Part shown: positions 1 to 9,314 of the stretch, piece after piece | How the letters are laid out: each line of letters opens with the position of its first letter | Position numbering within the stretch: the first letter of the stretch is position 1 | Origin: Paenibacillus pabuli | Lineage (GTDB): Bacteria > Bacillota > Bacilli > Paenibacillales > Paenibacillaceae | Direction of reading: 5' to 3' | NCBI RefSeq assembly: GCF_039831995.1 | Contig: NZ_JBDOIO010000004.1 | Location: 806,001 to 870,000, forward strand | Length of the DNA: 64,000 bases | Notes under the pieces: generated by a model | What the model saw: only the letters and a program-made list of their open reading frames with translations | What the model was told of the DNA's origin: nothing | Database searches by the model: none | Position numbers and translations under genes: made by a program

Positions 1-980
1 AGTACAGCTGCAAGCAGCACATGTCCAATCATCAGAAATCGCATGTTGCCATAACGGTCAATCCAGCGCCCTACGAAACGGGTGCAAAAGGCTGCGACAA
101 TGGCTCCCGGAGCAATGAGTAGACCAATCGCGAGCGACGAACGTCCGAATAGATCGGCGAGGACAAGTGGCATCAGGAACAGATTGCCCAAATTCACCAC
201 CAAAATGCAGAAGCCAATCAGAATCAAACGGGTATACCCTGGCGTTCGGAATACATCCGGGTTGACAAAAGGAAGGTTCGCTTTGCGGATATACACAATA
301 TGAACCACAAGAGACAGGACACCGATGGCGAACCAGATCCAGGACTGCTGGGTAATCGCGACCAGAAGCGTAATGGCATTAATGACCGTCAACACTGCGC
401 CGATTATATCAAAAGGGTTGTCTCGGCTTGGTGTTTCACGCGGCAGGAAATAGAGCAATACAGGCAGTGCAAGCAGGACCAGTACGGTGATTGCAAAAAG
501 ACCATTCCATCCCCAGTATTCGCTAATGAGTCCGCCGACAATGGGGCCAAGTCCAAAAGCCATGGCACTGCCTGAAGAGATGAGGGCAATGGCTGCTCCG
601 CGGCGTTCCAGCGGGATGTAGCGGCTGGCGATAACAAGACCCAGTCCGGCCATAACCCCTGCACCTGCGGACTGCAGAATGCGCGTCAGCAGCAGGATGG
701 CGAAGCTATGTGCGAATAATCCGAGTAACGAAGACAAGCCCAGAATCAGCAGTCCAATCGTTAGCAGTTTGCGCACCGGGACCCGGTCGGACAGCCGACT
801 GAAGATTACGGTCGACAATGCGTAACCGATCGAGTAGCTGGAGATGACCCAGGAGCCCAGGTCAGATGTAATTTGGAGATCGTTAATAATGACGGGCAGG
901 GATACATTAAACATGGTGGTATTCATCACAACAATGAACAGACAGCATGTCCAGAGAGGCATTACAATTTTATCTTTCAC
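1..980 (-). CDS. MFS drug-efflux-type transporter, C-terminus beyond window
   Basis: The reverse strand reads open from a GTG at 980 to the window edge, giving about 326 residues of a polytopic membrane protein. The start is chosen because an AGGAA sequence lies about 6 nt upstream and the nearby upstream ATGs run into stops. The N-terminus has an MFS TM1 (PLWTCCLFIVVMNTTMFNVS), then SYSIGYALSTVIFSRLSDRV, which carries the MFS loop 2-3 signature. Further on, GLGLVIASRYIPLERRGAA and GLGPIVGGLISEYWGWNGLF resemble motif C of proton-coupled drug antiporters (DHA2/EmrB-QacA style). The gene is incomplete and its substrate cannot be told. It is convergent with nothing visible and is separated from the Ca2+ ATPase by a terminator-like hairpin. 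Confidence 0.85.
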   Translation of the reverse strand, partial: MKDKIVMPLWTCCLFIVVMNTTMFNVSLPVIINDLQITSDLGSWVISSYSIGYALSTVIFSRLSDRVPVRKLLTIGLLILGLSSLLGLFAHSFAILLLTRILQSAGAGVMAGLGLVIASRYIPLERRGAAIALISSGSAMAFGLGPIVGGLISEYWGWNGLFAITVLVLLALPVLLYFLPRETPSRDNPFDIIGAVLTVINAITLLVAITQQSWIWFAIGVLSLVVHIVYIRKANLPFVNPDVFRTPGYTRLILIGFCILVVNLGNLFLMPLVLADLFGRSSLAIGLLIAPGAIVAAFCTRFVGRWIDRYGNMRFLMIGHVLLAAV

Positions 981-1182
981 ATTACCATTCCTGTCTATGA
1001 ATTCAATTGAGCTATATTGAAAATCAATAAACCATTTTACGCCCAATCCGCATATATGGCAATAATGTCATAAAATTTGAAGGGTTTCGCATCGGTGACA
1101 AATGAGATGATACAGATCGAAACGAAACATAAAAAAACAATAGGCAATGCCTTGTATTGCAGAGGTTGATCTACATCAGCAG

Positions 1183-1206
1183 AAAGACGCCCGTTGAGGG
1201 CGCCTT
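1183..1206 (-). terminator. Terminator-like hairpin after the Ca2+ ATPase gene
   Basis: CGCCC (1188-1192) pairs with GGGCG (1198-1202) around a 5-nt loop. On the reverse strand it is followed by CTTTCT. It lies just beyond the ATPase stop codon. The stem is short and the T run is weak. Confidence 0.5.
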
Positions 1207-1225
1207 TGAAGGGTTGAAGTATTTT

Positions 1226-3877
1226 TTACGAAACACTGACCGCTTTGCCGCGGTTGCGAATCCACTTGATGACATCCATCAGAATGACTGCGAGGAGGGC
1301 AAGGCCGCCTGCAATCAGGAACTCGTTCCAACCAAACGCATCCGGAATGGCGAAGATGCCGCGTATACCCGGAATCAATGTGATTCCGTAGAGACAGAGA
1401 CACACCAGGATCGAACCAAGCACAAATTTATTCGTCGTGAAGCCCACCTGGAAGATGGTCTGTGTGTTGGAACGGGCTGCAAATGTTTGCAGACTCCGTG
1501 CAAGAATCAGGGTCGTAAAGGCCATCGCTACGCTCATTTCTTCCGAGATGCCAAGCCCGATATACTGGGACACAATAACAGCCGCACCGATCAATACACC
1601 TCGTGTAATCACGGCTTGAAGCGTACCGCCGGCAAAGATGCCTTCATTAATATCACGCGGTTTGCGCCGCATCACATCCGGTTCCGCCTTTTCCGTCCCG
1701 AGTGCAATGGCAGGCAGGGAGTCGTTGACCAGATTGATGAAGAGAAGCTGCAGGGCCGTAAACGGGTTCACCCATCCAACTATAAGTGCGAACAATATGG
1801 CGATAATGGCCCCAAGGTTACCCGCAAACAGGTAAGCAATGGCTTTTTTGATATTATCAAATACCATACGCCCGACACTGACGGCGTTAACGATGGATAC
1901 AAAGTTATCATCCGTCAGAATCATGGCAGCCGCATCCTTGGCGACATCGGTACCACTGCCCATGGCTACGCCGATGTCGGCCTGTTTGAGAGCGGGTGCA
2001 TCATTGACGCCGTCTCCGGTCATGGCGGCAATTTTGCCTTTGCGCTGCCATGCGCGCACAATGCGGATTTTGTTTTCAGGGGATACCCGTGCATAGACCG
2101 AAATGTGTTCGAGCTGGCGATCCAGCTCTTCATCCGACATTTTGTCGAGCTCCGCGCCGGTAATGGCCAGATCATCCGGGCCTGCAAGTCCAATATCCCG
2201 TCCAATGGCTTGGGCTGTCGTTTTGTGATCCCCTGTGATCATGATGGTACGGATACCAGCCTTCATGGACTCTTCAATGGAGCCGTACACGGCTTCACGC
2301 GGTGGATCAATCATGGCTGTCAGTCCAACAAGCGTCAGATCATATTCGTCTTCGGGTGTGACCTGCTTTTTGTCATCGAATTTTTTGTAAGCATAAGCCA
2401 GTACACGGAAGGCGCGTTTGGAGAAGGCTTCGTTTTTCTCTTCGAATTGTGTGCGAATCTCAGCTGTAAGCGGCTGAACCTCTCCGTTCATGAACACATG
2501 AGTACACCTGCTGAATAGCACATCCGGACCACCTTTGGTTAGCAAGGCCGTTTGTCCTTCGAAGGTATGTACCGTGCTCATCAGTTTCCGATCCGAGTCA
2601 AAAGGAAGCTCCGCTTCCCGTGGGAACTGGTCCCGGATTTCGTTGTAGTCCTTGTTCACACGATTACTGAAGGCAATGAGGGCCACCTCGGTCGGATCGC
2701 CCAGCTCTTTGCCTTCCTGATTAATATTCGAATCATTGCAGAGCACTGCAATATGTAACAACCGTCTTTCCTCTTCAGACCACTGATCAGGATCGTCCGG
2801 GAATTCCTCTTTGGTGCCATGGGGGATGTAATAATCCACAACCGTCATCTTGTTTTGGGTAAGCGTCCCTGTTTTGTCTGTACAGATAATGCTGGCTGAA
2901 CCGAGTGCTTCCACGGCAGGAAGACGGCGAATGATCGCGTGCTGCTTGGCCATCTTATTCGTTCCCAGCGACAATACAATCGTCACGATGGAAGAGAGAG
3001 CTTCGGGAATGGCGGCGACGGCGACAGCAACGGCAAACATCAGCGCATTGATGATCGAAGGACCCAGATTGTCCGTGCCTTCTGTTAACCAGACACGTCC
3101 TGCCTCAATGGCGAAAATAAGAATGGACAGCCCGAGGATGAAAAAGCCGAGTTTCTTGCTGAAGGCTTCCAATTTGCGCTGTAACGGAGTTTCTTTGGCT
3201 TCGGCGTTTTCAATCAATTCGGCAATCTTGCCGATCTCGGTTTTTAACGCGGTGCCAGTTATTACCAGAGTTCCCCGCCCATAGACGACCAGCGAGCCGC
3301 TGAAGGCCATGTTGCGGCGATCACCGATGGGAGCTTCTTCCGGAATGGCATCAGCATGTTTTTCGGCTGCTTCCGATTCTCCGGTCAGCATGCCCTCATT
3401 GATTCTCAGGCTTCCGGATTCCAGGATGCGACCGTCTGCCGGGACATAATCTCCCGCATCCAATAAAACGATATCGCCAGGAACGAGTTCCCTGGCCGGG
3501 ATGGTCTTTTTCTCGCCGTCACGAATCACTTTGGCTTCCGGAGCAGACATTTGTTTTAAAGCATCGAGTGAGCTTTCCGCTTTTTTGGTCTGCACGACAC
3601 TGATTACTGCATTCAACAGGATGACCAAAAAGATAATCAGCGATTCAATGAGATGTCCAAGTACAACCTGTACACCTGCTGCAATGAGCAGCACGATGAC
3701 CATGGGGTCTTTAAAATTTTCAAGAAACAGTTTCCAGACAGGTGTTGCATTTTTGCCTTTTAACTCGTTATATCCCTCTGTCTCAAGTCTTTTTGCAGCT
3801 TCGGAGGCCGTAAGCCCCTTCGGGGAACTATCCAACGCTTGAAGGGTCTCCTCAGCACTGTGCCTATAGTATTGCAA
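1226..3877 (-). CDS. Cation-transporting P-type ATPase, Ca2+ pump (SERCA/LMCA1-like)
   Basis: P2A-type ATPase that would pump Ca2+ out of the cytoplasm using ATP. The start is set at a TTG at 3877, because AAGGAG sits 7 nt upstream and this gives 883 aa, the usual bacterial length; a 62-residue extension to 4063 does not look like protein. Visible motifs: N-terminal cation-ATPase domain (1-70), TGES of the actuator domain (165-168), M4 IPEAL (290-294), the phosphorylated Asp of DKTGTLTQN (D334), MTGDGVNDAPALKQADIG in the P domain, and M6 NLVNDSLPAIALG. In M5 the motif reads AGNLGAI, with Ala where SERCA has site-I Glu771, as in the Listeria pump LMCA1. This suggests a single Ca2+ per cycle (inference). 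No partner gene is adjacent. Confidence 0.92.
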   Translation of the reverse strand: MQYYRHSAEETLQALDSSPKGLTASEAAKRLETEGYNELKGKNATPVWKLFLENFKDPMVIVLLIAAGVQVVLGHLIESLIIFLVILLNAVISVVQTKKAESSLDALKQMSAPEAKVIRDGEKKTIPARELVPGDIVLLDAGDYVPADGRILESGSLRINEGMLTGESEAAEKHADAIPEEAPIGDRRNMAFSGSLVVYGRGTLVITGTALKTEIGKIAELIENAEAKETPLQRKLEAFSKKLGFFILGLSILIFAIEAGRVWLTEGTDNLGPSIINALMFAVAVAVAAIPEALSSIVTIVLSLGTNKMAKQHAIIRRLPAVEALGSASIICTDKTGTLTQNKMTVVDYYIPHGTKEEFPDDPDQWSEEERRLLHIAVLCNDSNINQEGKELGDPTEVALIAFSNRVNKDYNEIRDQFPREAELPFDSDRKLMSTVHTFEGQTALLTKGGPDVLFSRCTHVFMNGEVQPLTAEIRTQFEEKNEAFSKRAFRVLAYAYKKFDDKKQVTPEDEYDLTLVGLTAMIDPPREAVYGSIEESMKAGIRTIMITGDHKTTAQAIGRDIGLAGPDDLAITGAELDKMSDEELDRQLEHISVYARVSPENKIRIVRAWQRKGKIAAMTGDGVNDAPALKQADIGVAMGSGTDVAKDAAAMILTDDNFVSIVNAVSVGRMVFDNIKKAIAYLFAGNLGAIIAILFALIVGWVNPFTALQLLFINLVNDSLPAIALGTEKAEPDVMRRKPRDINEGIFAGGTLQAVITRGVLIGAAVIVSQYIGLGISEEMSVAMAFTTLILARSLQTFAARSNTQTIFQVGFTTNKFVLGSILVCLCLYGITLIPGIRGIFAIPDAFGWNEFLIAGGLALLAVILMDVIKWIRNRGKAVSVS

Positions 3878-4112
3878 TTGACCAGCTCCTTGATTAAATG
3901 GATTTCTTCTGTGTATTACCCTTACGAGCAAAATATAGAATCGTTTCATTCTCATATTTTTTATGTACACAGTATTTTTCATAAGGAGCTCAGATATGCC
4001 TCTTGTCCAATTTATTTTAAGTGATACACGGTTTGTACGTGCACCACTGTATTTGGTATTCATACGCAGCCAATATGAAACGTGGAACCAATAGGTTCAT
4101 TTACTTCTAATT

Positions 4113-4155
4113 TTGACTATAAGGTGTCGATTAATAAACTGTGTCCGCCATCACA
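4113..4155 (+). promoter_or_regulatory. Promoter and FNR/CRP-like box upstream of hcp
   Basis: TTGACT (4113-4118) and TAAACT (4135-4140) are spaced 16 nt apart and form a sigma-A-like promoter. Directly after it, 4140-4155 reads TGTGT-CCGCCA-TCACA, one mismatch from the Fnr consensus TGTGA-N6-TCACA. The box is centred about 80 nt before the hcp start. If it activates, the real start site must lie further downstream; overlapping this -10 it would instead repress. Hcp genes are commonly induced without oxygen, which fits an Fnr site. Confidence 0.45.
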
Positions 4156-4226
4156 CTTGGTCCCTCAAGGGTTTGTTACGCTGTTACCAGCGAATGAATT
4201 CGAATCAGGTTTGGGAGGGAACAGGC

Positions 4227-5519
4227 ATGTTTTGTTATCAATGTGAGCAGACACCGAGTGGTGGATGTACGGTAGTTGGGGTCTGTGGTAAAAATGAAAC
4301 GATAGCTAGTCTGCAGGATACCATGATTTTTGCGTTAAAAGGCATAGCCGCTTATGCGACACATGCACGGCAGCTGGGGTATCATGATCCCGAAGTGGAT
4401 CGAATAACACATGAGGCCCTATATATGACTTTGACCAATTCCAATTTTAACGTGCAGGAACATCTTGATATGGCCATGCAAGTAGGAAACGCGGCGATCC
4501 GAATCATGGATGTGCTGGATCGTGCGCATACGGAGAGATTCGGCATACCGCAGCCCATCACCGTTTCGCAGAATCAGATTGAGGGACAATGTATTGTAGT
4601 GACCGGACATAACTTGTATGCGCTGGAAGAGCTCCTTCGCCAGACAGAAGGGAAAGGCATCAACATCTATACTCATTCTGAGATGCTGCCTGCACACGGG
4701 TACCCGGCACTTAAGAAATATGCTCATCTGAAAGGCAATATCGGCAAAGCCTGGTATGATCAGCGCAGATTATTTGAACAGTTCCCGGGTGCCATACTCG
4801 CGACCACGAACTGTGTCATGCCCATCAAAGGTACATATGCCGACCGATTCTTTTCGTATGAAGTCGCGGGCCTGGAAGGCGTAGCTAAGATTATCCATGA
4901 TGATTTCACCCCTCTGATTGAACGTGCACTTTCCCTGCCGGCGGCAGACGTTAAGTCTGAGCAGGTGTTAACGACAGGGTACCATCATGCAACGGTGATC
5001 GGGCTTGCCCCGGAGATTATTCAGGCAGTCAAAGACGGACATATCCGTCGTTTCTTCGTCATTGCGGGCTGTGATGCACCAGGGAAAGGCGGAAACTATT
5101 ATCGCGAGCTCGCGACTTCCCTGCCTAACGATACCGTGATTTTAACCACATCATGCGGCAAATTCCGCTTCAATGATGTGGATTACGGTACAGTCGGGGA
5201 TACAGGGATTCCCCGTTATATCGATTTGGGGCAGTGCAACAACTCCGGTTCTACCGTGAAAATTGCACTGGCTCTCGCGGACGCCTTTGGCTGCTCGGTG
5301 AACGAGCTGCCTGTCAGCATTGTCCTGTCCTGGTTTGAGCAAAAAGCGGTGGCGATCCTGCTTGGGCTGTTCAGTCTTGGTATTCAGGACATCCGTATTG
5401 GACCGAAACCGCCAGAATTTATCTCGGCTGGGGTATTGGATGTGCTTGTTGACATGTTTGGCTTGAAGCTGATCACAACGGCAGAGGAAGATATGAATGC
5501 CATGTTGGCGTTGTCATAA
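4227..5519 (+). CDS. hcp: Hybrid-cluster protein (hydroxylamine/NO reductase family), short form
   Basis: Iron-sulfur protein of the Hcp/prismane family, linked to NO and hydroxylamine detoxification under low oxygen. ATG at 4227 follows GGGAGG and gives 430 aa starting MFCYQCEQTPSGGC. The N-terminal cubane ligands are C3, C6, C14 and C20. Candidate hybrid-cluster ligands are visible in order: GHNLYALEELL (His), HSEMLPAHGYP (Glu), TTNCVMP (Cys), IAGCDAPG (Cys), TTSCGKFRF (Cys) and WFEQKAV (Glu and Lys). At 430 aa it is about 100 residues shorter than the common 530-550-aa proteins, matching the short class lacking part of the second helical region. No NADH-Hcp reductase (hcr) gene is adjacent. 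The upstream FNR-like box supports anaerobic control. Confidence 0.93.
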   Translation: MFCYQCEQTPSGGCTVVGVCGKNETIASLQDTMIFALKGIAAYATHARQLGYHDPEVDRITHEALYMTLTNSNFNVQEHLDMAMQVGNAAIRIMDVLDRAHTERFGIPQPITVSQNQIEGQCIVVTGHNLYALEELLRQTEGKGINIYTHSEMLPAHGYPALKKYAHLKGNIGKAWYDQRRLFEQFPGAILATTNCVMPIKGTYADRFFSYEVAGLEGVAKIIHDDFTPLIERALSLPAADVKSEQVLTTGYHHATVIGLAPEIIQAVKDGHIRRFFVIAGCDAPGKGGNYYRELATSLPNDTVILTTSCGKFRFNDVDYGTVGDTGIPRYIDLGQCNNSGSTVKIALALADAFGCSVNELPVSIVLSWFEQKAVAILLGLFSLGIQDIRIGPKPPEFISAGVLDVLVDMFGLKLITTAEEDMNAMLALS

Positions 5520-5556
5520 GGGTCCGGAAAATGAAACCATCATAGAAGAATGAAAG

Positions 5557-5578
5557 AGCCTGCGGAAGCAGGCTTTTT
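5557..5578 (+). terminator. Rho-independent terminator of hcp
   Basis: AGCCTGC and GCAGGCT form a 7-bp stem with a GGAA loop, followed by TTTTT. Confidence 0.9.
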
Positions 5579-5742
5579 GCTATTATAAGGTGAGTTTAGG
5601 TCCATGTACCCTGCTTGATTATTCATGAAATGAAAGGAAAATTAGTTTGAATATCCTATTGAAGTTTGATCATGGAAATGGGTATATAGATAAGGGCACA
5701 TCATAAAACTCGGGTTTACCGCAGCATAAGGAGAAGGTACAT

Positions 5743-7134
5743 ATGAATGACAGGCAATTCGAAGAGATATTGAAACTTGCAGGTGGAAAGGAAAACATAA
5801 GACAGGTCACGCGGGAAGAGCAGGCAACGGTACTTGTTCTGGAAGATAACAGTAAAGTAGATATGTCAGTCCCTATTGCTACCGATCTTGAAGTAACAGT
5901 TCGGATAACAGGTGCAGAATGTCGCTTGACGATTCGTGATGAATTCTCCTATTATCACCTTCTGTTAGGGGACATAGGCGCTAGAGAGAGCATGCACAAT
6001 CATCCTAAACGGGAAGAGAAGCTTTTAAACCGAAAGTCATTTTTGGTATTACCGTTTATATCCGATGTGTTTAGACCCATAATGCCTGCCATTCTGGGAG
6101 CAGCAGTCTTCAAGATTGTGCTTGCGATCATAACACTGATTAGTGCATACGGTTTTTCGGAACCCTCATCCTTCCTACAAAGTCAGACATTTATGATATT
6201 GAAATCCATTGGGGAAAGCGCCTTTTATTTGCTGCCGGTATTGGCAGCTATCAGTACTGCTCGGCAGTTAAAGAGTAATATCTACGTTGCAGCAGCTATC
6301 AGTGGATTGATGTTTTACCCTCAAATGAGTTATTTACTGTCAGGTCAAGAAGAAGTTCATTTTATGGGTGTGCCGATGGTGTCGCAGGCAGCCTTTTTCT
6401 CAGCGACTCTCTGGATGATTATAACGATCTCTGCGGCGTCTTATGTAGAAAGGGCAGTTGAACGATTCAGTCCTAAGATGCTGCAAGGAATTCTGGCTCC
6501 GGCATTAACACTTGGAATTCTGGTCCCACTGGTCCTGCTGGTGCTGGGCCCACTAGGTTCGTGGATTGACAAGCGGATGCCCGCTGCCGTCGATTCCTTG
6601 CTCACGGATGCACCTGTCCTGGCTGTGATGCTGCTGGGAGCGACATTTGCATTAATGCTGTTTGCTGGATTGCATTATTGGCTCGTTCCCTTAATGCTTA
6701 ATGAGCTGATGACCAACGGATTCTCCGTGATCATTCCTGCGATGTTTGTTGCGTTTACTGCTCAAGCGGGGGCTGCACTGGCTGCGGGACTGCGCAGCAG
6801 ACAGCCCGAGTTCAGAAAGCTCGCATTCTGGGCAACAGGAACTGCTCTACTGGGCATTCCCGAGCCTGCGATCTATGCCGTCAATATGAGAAGGAGAGCT
6901 TCTTTTTATGCAGCGCTTATCGGTGGCGCTATAGGCGGACTTTATTTCGGCATCGTGTCCGTAAAATCTTTCGCTTTAAGCGATTCAGCAGGCCTGCTTC
7001 AAATCCCTGCATTCATGGAAGATGGTACGCTGAATGTGATCCATGCGTGTGTCGGCCTGGTTGTAGCCTTTGTTGTCTCAGGTGCACTCACATACTGGCT
7101 GACGGGTAGGTCAACGAATAACAAACATGTATAA
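5743..7134 (+). CDS. PTS EIIBC-like permease with degenerate EIIB domain
   Basis: 463-aa membrane protein; ATG follows AAGGAG. Residues 1-60 align with the start of a glucose/sucrose-family EIIB domain (ILKLAGGKENI at 9-19). However, the stretch that should hold the phosphorylation loop (HCxTRLR) reads VTREEQATVLV, with no cysteine. From about residue 100 there is a full EIIC domain with about 10 membrane segments. It includes the conserved GIPEPAIYAVNMRRR motif and the tail GALTYWLTG. No EIIA or glycosidase gene is next to it. The family couples sugar import to phosphorylation through the EIIB Cys, so this protein cannot do so by itself. It may rely on another EIIB, act as a facilitator or sensor, or be decaying. 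The sugar is unknown. Confidence 0.8.
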   Translation: MNDRQFEEILKLAGGKENIRQVTREEQATVLVLEDNSKVDMSVPIATDLEVTVRITGAECRLTIRDEFSYYHLLLGDIGARESMHNHPKREEKLLNRKSFLVLPFISDVFRPIMPAILGAAVFKIVLAIITLISAYGFSEPSSFLQSQTFMILKSIGESAFYLLPVLAAISTARQLKSNIYVAAAISGLMFYPQMSYLLSGQEEVHFMGVPMVSQAAFFSATLWMIITISAASYVERAVERFSPKMLQGILAPALTLGILVPLVLLVLGPLGSWIDKRMPAAVDSLLTDAPVLAVMLLGATFALMLFAGLHYWLVPLMLNELMTNGFSVIIPAMFVAFTAQAGAALAAGLRSRQPEFRKLAFWATGTALLGIPEPAIYAVNMRRRASFYAALIGGAIGGLYFGIVSVKSFALSDSAGLLQIPAFMEDGTLNVIHACVGLVVAFVVSGALTYWLTGRSTNNKHV

Positions 7135-7346
7135 AGCGTAAAGCTTCTCAATATGTGGTTTAAATTTTATGTAATTGAAGGCGTTCTACAAACTGTAACC
7201 ACATTCCATAAACCTGAATATTGCTCCATAATATAGACAACTCTACTCATAATGGGCCCTGTAATTTTATGAATTATAGTTAGTTGTCTACGCCCCTTGT
7301 TATTCCTGCACATAGTATGTGGAGAAATATCACGGAGGTGAGTTAG

Positions 7347-8135
7347 TTGATAAATCGTCATGGGAAACGGATTTGTAGGCGTAAATTCAAAAAACATGTA
7401 CATTGCGGTGTGAAGGTTAAGGTTGTGAAGGTTAAACCTAAAGTTATTGTTAATGCACCGCAAGGCGTACCAGGGATTCCTGGTCCACTAGGACCGATAG
7501 GTCCCAAAGGGGCGACTGGTGCTCAAGGGATACCGGGGCCAGTCGGACTGCAAGGGATTCCTGGTATACAAGGACCAGTGGGTCCGGCTGGTGCGGTAGG
7601 AGCAGTGGGCCCAGCAGGCCCGATTGGCCCGGTTGGCCCTGCTGGCCCTTCTGGCCTCGTGGGTCCAGCTGGTCCTGTCGGTCCTGCAGGTGCAACTGGA
7701 GCAACAGGTCCTGCCGGTCCAACGGGGGCTGGAATTTCCGATTTCCTGAGTGTTTTCCGAGCTGATCCCGGTACAGGTACGGACACCGTTCCAGGAAACT
7801 CGCCAATTACGTTGACTGGTGTTTTGGCTAATGTGGGTGGTGCCTTTACCTTCGTGCCGCCATCTTCAACGATAACCATCAATGAAACAGGAAGTTACTT
7901 TATCTCTTTCTCCATTCATAATCAGGGCGATGCCGACTTCAATCTCACAGTGAACGGAACGCCCATAACTCCCGTGCCCTTCACGGGTAATGGAGGAGGT
8001 CCCGTATCTGCTGAAGTTATCGTTACGGTCACAACGGTTCCGACAACGATTCAACTGGTAAATGCGAATGCAACTCCTGCACAGTTGCATAACAATCTGA
8101 ATACCACGGTGACTATTCTGAAACTGACTCCTTAA
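7347..8135 (+). CDS. Collagen-like triple-helix repeat protein with C-terminal BclA-like domain
   Basis: 262 aa; TTG start at 7347 with GGAGGTG about 5 nt upstream. A basic N-terminus ([17 protein letters not shown]) is followed by about 30 uninterrupted G-X-Y triplets (about residues 38-128; many GPA, GPV, GIP). After them comes a 130-residue domain ([20 protein letters not shown] to VTILKLTP) that looks like the trimerising beta-sandwich of BclA-type exosporium proteins. There is no Sec signal peptide, as is usual for spore-surface collagens. CATAATATA at 7227-7235 fits a sigma-K -10 box, but no well-placed -35 AC was found. It is likely a spore-coat or exosporium glycoprotein filament; function is inferred from architecture. 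It stands alone between two terminators. Confidence 0.85.
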   Translation: MINRHGKRICRRKFKKHVHCGVKVKVVKVKPKVIVNAPQGVPGIPGPLGPIGPKGATGAQGIPGPVGLQGIPGIQGPVGPAGAVGAVGPAGPIGPVGPAGPSGLVGPAGPVGPAGATGATGPAGPTGAGISDFLSVFRADPGTGTDTVPGNSPITLTGVLANVGGAFTFVPPSSTITINETGSYFISFSIHNQGDADFNLTVNGTPITPVPFTGNGGGPVSAEVIVTVTTVPTTIQLVNANATPAQLHNNLNTTVTILKLTP

Positions 8136-8564
8136 TGTCGATTCACAATATAGTCTATGTCAGCATAAAAATTAAAGTTTATGCCTTTTATCCAGTCAAA
8201 AAGTCTATTTATTGAGATGATAGTTATGGATGGCTAGAGATTAGGGAGCGGCGGGATGCTGTGTTAAAAAGACATGACCGCCGCTCTTTTCCTTTCCGTA
8301 GCCGAGACCCTAATTAAGGGGAGTGGACTCTGAATTGGGGGAATAGTTTATCGAAGGAATTTCGTAATGAACTTCAGATCCTGTAATTGGATTGTAATGC
8401 CCAACTTATTGAAGAGCAGTTGGGCACTCCGATACTGATTTGTGCAGATGAGAATGATATCATAGTATATGGAGCAAAGTGTGGAATGTTACGGTAGATA
8501 TGGCTGGAGAGCTGATGCCTCATTGATTTTTATAATCAGCGGGAATGGATAAACAAACGGTATA
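8136..8564. other. Intergenic stretch with hairpins, no confident gene
   Basis: It holds the terminator at 8246-8290 and a perfect 9-bp inverted repeat TGCCCAACT/AGTTGGGCA (8398-8406/8418-8426) without a T run. A 31-codon forward reading frame (about 8386-8486) ends GAKCGMLR and looks protein-like, but it has no start signal and a stop just upstream. It could be a gene remnant. Confidence 0.4.
8246..8290 (+). terminator. Terminator of the collagen-like gene
   Basis: GAGCGGCGG (8246-8254) pairs with CCGCCGCTC (8278-8286) and is followed by TTTT. The loop is 23 nt. Confidence 0.8.
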
Positions 8565-9314
8565 CTAAACCTCTAACGCCCGCAACTTGCGCTGTTGGTA
8601 ATCCAAAATGGCTTCATAGAGCAATGGCTCGCTAAAGTCCGGCCACATGACATCCGTAAACCACAGCTCAGCGTAGGCAACCTGCCATAATAAGAAATTG
8701 CTCAGCCGTTTCTCCCCACTAGTCCGAATCAATAGATCAGGTGCCGGATTTTGCCCGGTATATAGAAACTTCTCAAGGTCCTGCTCGGAGATGTCCGGCA
8801 CGTTTTTGTTTTCTTCAATACATAATTTAACGGCTTGAACAATATCGCTTTTCCCGCCATAGTTCATGGCGAAGTATACGGTCATTCCGCTATTGGCCTG
8901 GGTTAGTTCAACTACTTTGCGCATGGCCTCCTGTGTTTCAGGAGGGAATTTGGATATATCACCAATGAAATTGACCTTAATACCATGTTGATTCAATTCC
9001 TGAACGGTAGTATCTTGTACAAATTCGACGACCAGACTAATGATATAGTCTACTTCCTCTTTCGGTCTTTTCCAATTTTCCGTAGAAAACGCATAGAGGG
9101 TGAGAGAGGCGATCCCGTTTCGGTGGCACATGCTTATCGTTTCGCGCATCGTCTGCATGCCCGCATAATGTCCCGCACTTCTAGGGAGTCCTCTTCTCGT
9201 GGCCCAGCGCCCATTTCCATCCATCATAATCGCAATATGTTTAGGGAGTTGACCATTCCAGTCTATGGTTTTCCTGATATCATGGTCTTTCTTATGTACA
9301 CGGAGCCACTTCAA
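8565..9314 (-). CDS. uppS: Isoprenyl (undecaprenyl diphosphate) synthase, probable paralogue
   Basis: 249-aa cis-prenyltransferase that extends FPP with isopentenyl diphosphate to make the lipid carrier for cell-wall glycans; cytoplasmic, membrane-associated. All family motifs are present: IMMDGNGRWATRRGLPR (catalytic Asp and P-loop), SAGHYAGM, LTLYAFSTENWKRP, FAMNYGGKSDIVQA, and DLLIRTSGEKRLSNFLLWQ followed by AYAELWF. It stands alone here, not beside frr/cdsA/dxr where the housekeeping uppS usually lies. It may therefore be a second copy (inference; the rest of the genome is not visible). Confidence 0.93.
   Translation of the reverse strand: MKWLRVHKKDHDIRKTIDWNGQLPKHIAIMMDGNGRWATRRGLPRSAGHYAGMQTMRETISMCHRNGIASLTLYAFSTENWKRPKEEVDYIISLVVEFVQDTTVQELNQHGIKVNFIGDISKFPPETQEAMRKVVELTQANSGMTVYFAMNYGGKSDIVQAVKLCIEENKNVPDISEQDLEKFLYTGQNPAPDLLIRTSGEKRLSNFLLWQVAYAELWFTDVMWPDFSEPLLYEAILDYQQRKLRALEV

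Noticed and set aside
1157..2518. 453-codon forward ORF
   Set aside because: Lies antisense within the P-type ATPase gene; its translation has no domain-like features and the ATPase frame has every family motif.
7167..7463. 98-codon reverse ORF before the collagen-like gene
   Set aside because: Low-complexity translation, no ribosome site, overlaps the start of the collagen-like gene and its control region.
7450..7882. Reverse-strand ORFs and dense short repeats, at first suggestive of a repeat array
   Set aside because: They are the complement of the Gly-X-Y coding repeats of the collagen-like gene. No spacer-repeat structure, so not CRISPR.
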